Source: Candidatus Pacearchaeota archaeon (GTDB lineage Archaea > Nanobdellota > Nanobdellia > Pacearchaeales > GW2011-AR1). From it: a DNA stretch of 9,334 nucleotides. How positions within the stretch are numbered: position 1 is the stretch's first letter; every line of letters begins with the position of its first letter. The notes beneath the pieces were generated by a model. That model ran no database searches, was not told the origin of the DNA, and was given only the letters and a program-made list of their open reading frames with translations. The DNA lies in contig NZCQ01000012.1 of assembly GCA_002688335.1 (NCBI GenBank), forward strand, positions 19,786-29,119, given 5' to 3'. Positions 4,410-9,334 of this stretch are shown piece by piece. Position numbers and translations under genes: made by a program.

Positions 4410-4652
4410 CTAAAAAGGGAATTTTATTCTACCATTTATGACATGTTTAATCCATGAGATAATTAAAAGTAATCCCATTAAAATTAAAGTGAATGAGGCA
4501 ATGATTGGTGCTGAGGCAGAGGGGATCATATTTACCCATGAGCTTTCATAATAATGAATTACAACTAAAAGTAATCCTAAAGATGTAATTACAATTCCAA
4601 CTAAAAATAAGTAATGGATGCTGGTCTGTTTTTTCTTTTTTAATGGCTTCAT
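4410..4652 (-). CDS. small two-helix membrane protein, 80 aa
   Basis: A Lys-rich N-terminus (MKPLKKKKQT) precedes two hydrophobic helices, about residues 13-33 (HYLFLVGIVITSLGLLLVVI) and 49-67 (IIASFTLILMGLLLIISWI). They are joined by a loop of about 15 residues (HYYESSWVNMIPSASAP), and a short basic tail KHVINGRIKFPF follows. The charge pattern places both termini in the cytoplasm and the loop outside. No family is recognised and it is not similar in tail or loop to the 91-aa membrane protein at 3065. It has its own TATA box and leaderless start, and lies downstream of the TIM-barrel gene on the same strand side of a gap of about 100 bases. Confidence 0.78.
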   Translation of the reverse strand: MKPLKKKKQTSIHYLFLVGIVITSLGLLLVVIHYYESSWVNMIPSASAPIIASFTLILMGLLLIISWIKHVINGRIKFPF

Positions 4653-4675
4653 TTTTAATGATAATTCCTGTAATT

Positions 4676-4683
4676 CTATAAAA
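4676..4683 (-). promoter_or_regulatory. TATA box for the 80-aa membrane protein gene
   Basis: TTTTATAG on the minus strand, centre 27 bases from the ATG at 4652. Confidence 0.6.
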
Positions 4684-4749
4684 CTTATTGAATCGGAGAC
4701 TTGTTAGTCCAGATCAATTTCATTGGTTCGGTGAAATAGCTAGATCGAA

Positions 4750-6564
4750 CTACTGGTTCGGTGTGCCAGCGAACCTTCCACGATCGCCTGCGATTTCTCC
4801 GCCTAACTCTACTGGTAGATTCTGGAATCCTGCTCCATAAAGATTATGGTGGACAGATGGACTGATTGGGCCTTGACCTGAAAAATAATTTCCGTAAGCA
4901 CCCGTATTCGCCCAACCAGGTGCTTGATCCATAGCATAAATCGGAGAGTCCATTCCTTCAATACTCGGCTTAAATGGATTTCCGCCCCCCTGGGTTGAGA
5001 AGAACTCCCACCAATTTCCTGCCTCCACGATCTGGCTTCCCTTAAAACCAGTTTTCTTAATCTCATCCATCATTGGCTTGAGTGGAACGTTTCCCATTCC
5101 CATAGGTAGTTCTGTATGGTCTAAACCGAAGTTATCTGATAGGTGAACGTGTTTAACAAAAGGGGCGACTTTTTTTGTTTCAGCTATAACATCTTTCTCA
5201 GAATAACCTTTCTTTCTCATCATATTTATATGGCCGACATCCCATGTGGCTCCGATCATATTGGCTGCTACACCCTTTGCTTGCGATTGAGACATGCCAC
5301 TCTTATGTAAGTTTTCTGTTAGTTTTTTTCTAGATGCTTCAATCAAATTCTTAAGATCTTCTCCAGTTGATAGCCCTTCTCCGCCAGGAGGATTTTCGAT
5401 ACTAATTATTGGTGCTGTGTTTCCATATTCCTTATAAGCTTTCTGAGCAACATTAGCAAAAGTTTCTGCAGATTTCTCTATTGCGAAATCATTTAAGGGT
5501 CTAAATGTGGCTGGAGCTGATTTAACTAATGCTAAACTTCTTAACCCATTGTTAACTACTTCTCTCAATTTGTTAATTTGGTTTGGATCGTTCTCAAAAT
5601 CTTTTTTAATAGTCCCTTCCGCATATTTGGCAAATTTCTTCAAAGTTTCCATGTCTTCTTTATTACCTTCTCTTTTACTTGCCAACCAAGCTTTGTCAAA
5701 TAGGTCTCTCATTCCCCTATAAGTCTCTTTCATATAAACATGACCATAATCTATTTCTCTTTGAGCATCTCGGATTTCTTTTTTATCTTCTGAATCTTTG
5801 ACTAAATCGACGTCCCATTGCTGTATTTTCGGTATTTCTTTATCATTCACTATCTTGCCCCCGATATTTATCCTATTTAGAGCACCTTCACCAAAATTCG
5901 CAGTGTTATTAAGCCGAGATAATTGGCTCAACCAAGTATCTTTATTTATTTTTTCTAATTCTGCTTTTGGATCATAGTCTATCCTTTCTCCGGTGAACTT
6001 TCCTTCTTCTCCGAGGTATCTTTGTTCATCAGCTATTGGTCTGATTTGACCTGTTGATTCATCTATTATCATTAACCCTTTTTCAACCCTTTTACCATCT
6101 TCAATAGTATGGGGCTGGAATTCTGGAAGCCCTGCTGTTGAATGAAAGGTTACGTTAACATTTCCCTTAGGATCTAATTTGTGAGCTCTTAAAATGGTCG
6201 ACTCTATCTGGTTTTCAACACCCACCCGATTCTCTTCTGTAAATCCTCCTTGCTGTTCTACTCCGGAAGCATTTACCATTGGACCATGTAATGTTGGCTT
6301 TACTCCAGCAAGTTTTGTTAATCTATGAATTTCATCTAGATGTTGATCTGGAATAGATTCCATAGTCCTGCCTTGGATGCCTTGTATCTCGACTACTTTC
6401 TGTCCGGGATTCAGTTTTATGTTCAGATCACCTAATTGATTAGCAGTTCTTGCATCTAATGCCATTCCAATGTCTCCTGTTGATGGCTGATAAGAAGTTG
6501 GAGGAGAATAATAGCTAGGAGAAAGAGTACTACTTCCAGTATAGAGTGCTTCATATGATGCCAT
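4750..6564 (-). CDS. large xylose-isomerase-like TIM-barrel protein, 604 aa
   Basis: The chain carries the strand pattern of the xylose isomerase-like/AP endonuclease 2 TIM-barrel superfamily: VVEIQGIQG (57-65), LHGPMV (92-97), VTFHS (138-142), IISIENPPGG (386-395), GATWDVGHINM (438-448), FVKHVHLSDN (469-478) and GSQIVEAG (509-516). Candidate metal ligands are H93, H141, E390, D442, H445, H474, D477, H483 and E514, a set that would fit divalent-metal sugar isomerases or endonuclease IV-like enzymes. The protein is about twice the usual 280 residues: an insert of about 200 mostly charged, helical residues (about 150-350) separates the strands at 140 and 387, and a Gly/Pro/Tyr-rich tail follows from about 525. 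The N-terminus (first 35 residues) is Ser/Tyr/Pro-rich and not a signal peptide. ATG at 6564 is preferred over the in-frame ATG at 6570 because the TATA box is centred 25 bases upstream of the former. Substrate unknown. Confidence 0.85.
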   Translation of the reverse strand: MASYEALYTGSSTLSPSYYSPPTSYQPSTGDIGMALDARTANQLGDLNIKLNPGQKVVEIQGIQGRTMESIPDQHLDEIHRLTKLAGVKPTLHGPMVNASGVEQQGGFTEENRVGVENQIESTILRAHKLDPKGNVNVTFHSTAGLPEFQPHTIEDGKRVEKGLMIIDESTGQIRPIADEQRYLGEEGKFTGERIDYDPKAELEKINKDTWLSQLSRLNNTANFGEGALNRINIGGKIVNDKEIPKIQQWDVDLVKDSEDKKEIRDAQREIDYGHVYMKETYRGMRDLFDKAWLASKREGNKEDMETLKKFAKYAEGTIKKDFENDPNQINKLREVVNNGLRSLALVKSAPATFRPLNDFAIEKSAETFANVAQKAYKEYGNTAPIISIENPPGGEGLSTGEDLKNLIEASRKKLTENLHKSGMSQSQAKGVAANMIGATWDVGHINMMRKKGYSEKDVIAETKKVAPFVKHVHLSDNFGLDHTELPMGMGNVPLKPMMDEIKKTGFKGSQIVEAGNWWEFFSTQGGGNPFKPSIEGMDSPIYAMDQAPGWANTGAYGNYFSGQGPISPSVHHNLYGAGFQNLPVELGGEIAGDRGRFAGTPNQ

Positions 6565-6585
6565 TTTCATTTATATCTTTTATTA

Positions 6586-6593
6586 TTTATATA
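6586..6593 (-). promoter_or_regulatory. TATA box for the TIM-barrel gene
   Basis: TATATAAA on the minus strand, lying directly after the TAA (6595-6597) of the upstream acidic-protein gene. Centre to ATG 6564 is 25 bases; to ATG 6570 only 19, too short for archaeal initiation. Confidence 0.65.
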
Positions 6594-6594
6594 G

Positions 6595-7062
6595 TTATCC
6601 AAACCTATTTTTTTCTCTGTCTTCTCTTAACTGTTTTTCTGAACTGGTTTCATAAACATCTTCTGGAGAGAGATCCCTATTAAAATCAGTTTCTCCAGTA
6701 AATTTATCTGGTTTGTTTAACATTTCGTAACCGGCAGGGCCAGAGAGGCCTGCAGAATAATTGTTGTTAGAATTATTTGAATTAATATCATAGGACCCTT
6801 GAGATGATGAATCTTGTCCGTAAGTTAAAGTTGAATTGTCTTCTTGGTTCTCGGTTGGATTCTCTGGAACGTTGGATGTTAAATCTTCTAGATTAGAAAA
6901 ATTTTCATCAAATTCTAATCCAGTATTTGTGGTTTTAATTTTAGAAATTAAATCAGTTAAAGGGTCTTCTTCAGATTCTCCTATAATCTCTATAACTCCT
7001 TCGCCTTCTTCCAGATCTTCTTCAGATTCTCCATCTTCATTATCTTTCACTTCTTCTTCCAT
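6595..7062 (-). CDS. acidic, probably disordered protein, 155 aa
   Basis: Residues 1-33 are almost entirely Glu/Asp with Gly (MEEEVKDNEDGESEEDLEEGEG). The middle (60-105) is rich in Asn, Ser, Gln and Thr with an SNNSNNNYS run, and the C-terminal 45 residues are charged (DKFTGETDFNRDLSPEDVYE, then EKQLREDREKNRFG). There is no globular domain, cysteine or membrane helix. Coding is supported by a TATA box at the leaderless distance and by a next-gene promoter placed right at its stop. The short more hydrophobic element GVIEIIG (22-28) and the C-terminal segment could be interaction motifs. Lying between the TIM-barrel gene and the 492-aa gene on the same strand, it may be a linker or regulator for one of them, which is inference from position only. 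Confidence 0.75.
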   Translation of the reverse strand: MEEEVKDNEDGESEEDLEEGEGVIEIIGESEEDPLTDLISKIKTTNTGLEFDENFSNLEDLTSNVPENPTENQEDNSTLTYGQDSSSQGSYDINSNNSNNNYSAGLSGPAGYEMLNKPDKFTGETDFNRDLSPEDVYETSSEKQLREDREKNRFG

Positions 7063-7082
7063 AGAATATCTAGTTTATAGAA

Positions 7083-7090
7083 ATATATAA
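7083..7090 (-). promoter_or_regulatory. TATA box for the acidic-protein gene
   Basis: TTATATAT on the minus strand, centre 24 bases from the ATG at 7062; leaderless. Confidence 0.6.
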
Positions 7091-7168
7091 TTGTTTTGAT
7101 ATTCATAATCCGTAAACTTTTGCGTTTTACAGAGAATTTTGTTGAATCTCCTTGCAAACTCTCAAAAT

Positions 7169-8647
7169 TCAGAATCCAAAAGTTTTCTCAATTGTTGTTT
7201 GAGGGGCTTTTGCTATGTTTCTTTCTTCTCCTTTTTCTCCTGCGTAAGGAACTGAGGCCATTCCATAAGCTTTTTTTAGAGTATCATAGATTTTGAATCC
7301 TATATCCATTGCATCTGCTATTGCTAAGTTTCTTACAAATGACTCGGAATATGAATCTCTTTTTATTCCTCTAGTCTTCATCTTCTTTAGTTTTTCTTCT
7401 TCCTTCTTTTTATCTTTTTTTGAATCCTTATTTGGAAATAAATTAAAAAGAGCTGCGAAAGGATTATCACTAGGCTTTTTCTTTTCTTCTTTCTTCTCCT
7501 CTAGGAATTCTTCTAAATCTAATTCCAAGCTCGATAGAGAATCTTCAGTCATTCCTTGGACTAATTTTAATGCACTGTATAAATCTGAATCGTCCAGCCC
7601 ATTCTTTAGTAAATTATATTCATCTTCGTTTAGTCCATAGGATTTGAACTGTATTTCTGCCCTGCCACCATGAACAAAGTTCTGTCCAGATTTTGTAGGG
7701 ATTCCTGTAAACTTAAAATCGATTACAACAACAGAGTAAAATTTCCTTATCTTTTTTGAGATTTTTTTAAATTCTTCTGGAAGTAATGGTTGAGATAGTT
7801 TTTGATGAGAAGCTGCACTTTCGACTCCTACTGGACTCATCCCCATTAGAGTTAGTTGTAAGATTACTGTGTTGAAAGCAGTTACTAAAGCTTCATCTTC
7901 TGCTAGTTTTTCATCTTGGGCTAGTTTTTCTGCAGCTTTTAAGTAGGGTTTGGCCCATCTTGATTGCAATTTTAATGAATCAACTTGACTTTTTAAGTAT
8001 GTTTTTTCTATTTCGTATCTCTTTCTTAGTTCCATTTCGCTTCTTTTTCTCCAATCTAAGAATTCTTCAATTCTGGGCTTAAGGAGTTTCTTAACTCTTT
8101 CATTTAAATCAATTTTATCCACATCTGCTGCATCCTTTACTGTAAAGAATGCGTCCCTTAGAGTTACGAATTGTAGATTTCCTGAGGATAAAGCATTTAT
8201 ACTTCCTTGACCTCTTTGTATATCTACCTTATCTATCCATATTTGTTTTAATGCTAAAAGACCTGCTTCTGATTTTGCTTTGTCTTTTGATTTTGCTAGA
8301 TCGTACTGTCCCAATCTTATTTTAAATTCCTTTAGATCGTAGATCAAGTTTAGGACGCTTCTCAAGACTGTGTTTAGTGTTTGCATTAATTGATTTGCTT
8401 GTTGTTGCATTTGTGATTTCTTTAATCCTAATTCTGAGAAATGTCCGCTTCCAGGAGAAGAGGCAAAATTATCTACTAGTTTTTCTCTTTTCTTCATGAC
8501 ATTGCCCATGAAATTTAGAATCCAAAAGTATAAGGGTTCAAGTTGCTCCGAAGGAGAATCATAAACTAAGGTGTGTTTTATGCTAGGCCCCTTATTCCTT
8601 TTGTAATAAGGACTAATCTCGTTAATTATATTTTCTACCTCACCCAT
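7169..8647 (-). CDS. hypothetical helical protein, 492 aa
   Basis: Not recognised. The N-terminal part (1-115) has a compact-looking segment SEQLEPLYFWILNFMGNVMK and a long amphipathic helix (74-112, Gln/Met/Leu-rich), suggesting helix-bundle packing. Residues 115-250 are charged helices, including WRKRSEMELRKRYEIEKTY as a probable coiled coil. From 250 to 375 there is a mixed alpha/beta part with strand-like VVVIDFKFTGIPT (306-318) and AEIQFKSYGL (330-339). A Lys/Glu linker (376-425) separates a C-terminal module with RDSYSESFVRNLAIADAMDIGFKIYDTLKKAYGM. No membrane helix, cysteine or enzyme signature is visible. The size and the strong N- and C-terminal modules suggest a scaffold or multi-subunit component. 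It lies upstream of the acidic protein and TIM barrel on the same strand but has its own promoter. Confidence 0.82.
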   Translation of the reverse strand: MGEVENIINEISPYYKRNKGPSIKHTLVYDSPSEQLEPLYFWILNFMGNVMKKREKLVDNFASSPGSGHFSELGLKKSQMQQQANQLMQTLNTVLRSVLNLIYDLKEFKIRLGQYDLAKSKDKAKSEAGLLALKQIWIDKVDIQRGQGSINALSSGNLQFVTLRDAFFTVKDAADVDKIDLNERVKKLLKPRIEEFLDWRKRSEMELRKRYEIEKTYLKSQVDSLKLQSRWAKPYLKAAEKLAQDEKLAEDEALVTAFNTVILQLTLMGMSPVGVESAASHQKLSQPLLPEEFKKISKKIRKFYSVVVIDFKFTGIPTKSGQNFVHGGRAEIQFKSYGLNEDEYNLLKNGLDDSDLYSALKLVQGMTEDSLSSLELDLEEFLEEKKEEKKKPSDNPFAALFNLFPNKDSKKDKKKEEEKLKKMKTRGIKRDSYSESFVRNLAIADAMDIGFKIYDTLKKAYGMASVPYAGEKGEERNIAKAPQTTIEKTFGF

Positions 8648-8670
8648 TTTATTAGATTAGTGCTTGGATG

Positions 8671-8676
8671 TTTAAA
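8671..8676 (-). promoter_or_regulatory. TATA box for the 492-aa protein gene
   Basis: TTTAAA within ATTTTTTAAACATC on the minus strand, centre 26 bases from the ATG at 8647. Confidence 0.55.
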
Positions 8677-8710
8677 AAATGTTCTGTTTGTGTTGATTAA
8701 TAGTTTATTG

Positions 8711-9229
8711 TTATTTCTTTTTTATCAAATCCATGACATTTCTTTTTTCGAACTTTATTATTTGTTTTGTTTCTGCATCTATTAGTATGTGAAGGATGGT
8801 TAGACCATCAAGCATACAGGTTAGATTCCATACCAGCCTATTATCATTGTTCTCTTCATGATTTTGTAATACTGCTATTATTTTATTGAATTGAGAATTA
8901 ATATTCTGATTTTTTGCTTCTATCTCAGATAATTCTTTTAATTCATGTGTTTCTAATCTTATTTTTTCTAAGTTTTGTAGTTTTGTTAATCTAGGCCTAT
9001 CTGGAAGATCTATAATTTTGTCTTCTTGCAAGGTTATTTCGTTATTGTCGTTGATTGAGAAAGTAAATACCTTATTCTCTAACATGTAATCAAGAGTTCT
9101 TTTGTTATCATTACTCATGAGATCTAAGATGAAAAATCCCGCACAGAGTTCTGCACCTGGATGTTGATTTTTGAAATCGTTGAATATTTTTGAGGATTCT
9201 ATCTTTTCTTTTATTTCACTGAAGTTCAT
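8711..9229 (-). CDS. hypothetical alpha/beta protein with PepSY-like C-terminus, 172 aa
   Basis: Starts with a charged amphipathic helix (FSEIKEKIESSKIFNDFK), followed by strand-like GAELCAGFFILDL (25-37), LDYML and VFTFSI, then a charged helical middle (80-107). The last 60 residues (IIAVLQN, then RLVWNLTCMLDGLTILHILIDAETKQIIKFEKRNVMDLIKKK) show a strand-strand-turn with a D-A-E-T turn, as in PepSY-type domains, where a Trp strand is followed by a D-x-x-T/K turn. This resembles small soluble archaeal families of unknown function, which I recall only in outline. C29 and C138 are its only cysteines. No signal peptide or membrane helix. The start is fixed by the TATA box, and the gene stands alone at the right end of the minus-strand cluster. 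Confidence 0.8.
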   Translation of the reverse strand: MNFSEIKEKIESSKIFNDFKNQHPGAELCAGFFILDLMSNDNKRTLDYMLENKVFTFSINDNNEITLQEDKIIDLPDRPRLTKLQNLEKIRLETHELKELSEIEAKNQNINSQFNKIIAVLQNHEENNDNRLVWNLTCMLDGLTILHILIDAETKQIIKFEKRNVMDLIKKK

Positions 9230-9250
9230 ATGGTTAGTTAATTGCTTAGA

Positions 9251-9258
9251 GTTATAAA
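9251..9258 (-). promoter_or_regulatory. TATA box for the 172-aa protein gene
   Basis: TTTATAAC on the minus strand, centre 25 bases from the ATG at 9229; leaderless. Confidence 0.6.
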
Positions 9259-9309
9259 GTTTTGTTTGGTTTGGCTTTGTCCGGAATCGATTTTTTTACA
9301 CATACCTAT

Positions 9310-9324
9310 GGGCGGGTGGGTGGG
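9310..9324 (+). other. G-quadruplex motif
   Basis: GGGCGGGTGGGTGGG: four G-triplets separated by single-base loops, the pattern that gives the most stable parallel quadruplexes. It stands out in a locally AT-rich intergenic region, between the promoter of the minus-strand gene and a TATA-like box on the plus strand. Confidence 0.8.
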
Positions 9325-9332
9325 ATATTTAT
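9325..9332 (+). promoter_or_regulatory. possible TATA box of a gene beyond the window
   Basis: ATATTTAT begins immediately after the G-quadruplex motif. With the spacing used throughout this window the start codon would lie about 20 bases past the end, divergent from the 172-aa gene. The gene itself is not visible. Confidence 0.3.
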
Positions 9333-9334
9333 GT

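Noticed and set aside
4384..4440. Permuted tRNA gene with the 5' half following the 3' half
   Set aside because: The acceptor-like pairing is present, but position 8 is not T, no D arm with GG and no anticodon stem follow.
7293..7640. 115-codon plus-strand frame rich in Ser and Phe
   Set aside because: Mirror of the Lys/Glu-rich linker of the 492-aa gene on the other strand; the composition is explained by that.
9281..9287. CCGGAAT as the missing 5' acceptor strand of the split tRNA
   Set aside because: It could pair with GTTCCGG, but it is followed by a T-run and no D arm, so the match is probably chance.

Overview
The window reads as a piece of an AT-rich archaeal genome, most likely a small-genome DPANN lineage (Pacearchaeota/Woesearchaeota-like). 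The case rests on three things. Nearly every gene has an archaeal TATA box (TTTAAATA, TTTATATA, TTTATAAA types) whose centre lies 24-31 bases before the start codon, so mRNAs should be leaderless or nearly so. Genes are short and tightly packed. Several are lineage-type hypothetical proteins beside a RibL-type nucleotidyltransferase and a one-chain NTase-HEPN protein. The phylum is inferred, not shown.

Left part (1-2444): the 3' end of a very charged, low-complexity protein gene (+), a 236-aa helical protein of unknown function (+), and, convergent with it across a 20-base T-rich gap, a nucleotidyltransferase with a C-terminal HEPN-like helical domain (-).

Middle (2445-4409): a gene-poor stretch with a dense cluster of inverted repeats (2604-2770) of which two are mutually exclusive; a 37-aa zinc-ribbon protein (-), the only gene here with a real leader and Shine-Dalgarno site; divergent from it a two-helix membrane protein (+); a RibL/FAD synthetase-type nucleotidyltransferase (+); a 114-aa coiled-coil protein (+); and an orphan tRNA-like 3' half with a perfect B box but no matching 5' half, ending in an 11-bp hairpin.

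Right part (4410-9334), all on the minus strand: a two-helix membrane protein, a 604-aa xylose-isomerase-like TIM barrel with a large helical insert, a 155-aa acidic disordered protein, a 492-aa helical protein with a charged linker, and a 172-aa alpha/beta protein with a PepSY-like C-terminus. Each has its own promoter, so they form a same-strand cluster rather than a classical operon. At the right edge a perfect one-base-loop G-quadruplex motif abuts a TATA-like box that probably serves a + strand gene beyond the window.

Only the RibL-type enzyme, the NTase-HEPN protein and the TIM barrel can be placed in known families. I see no CRISPR array, transposase, integrase or rRNA.
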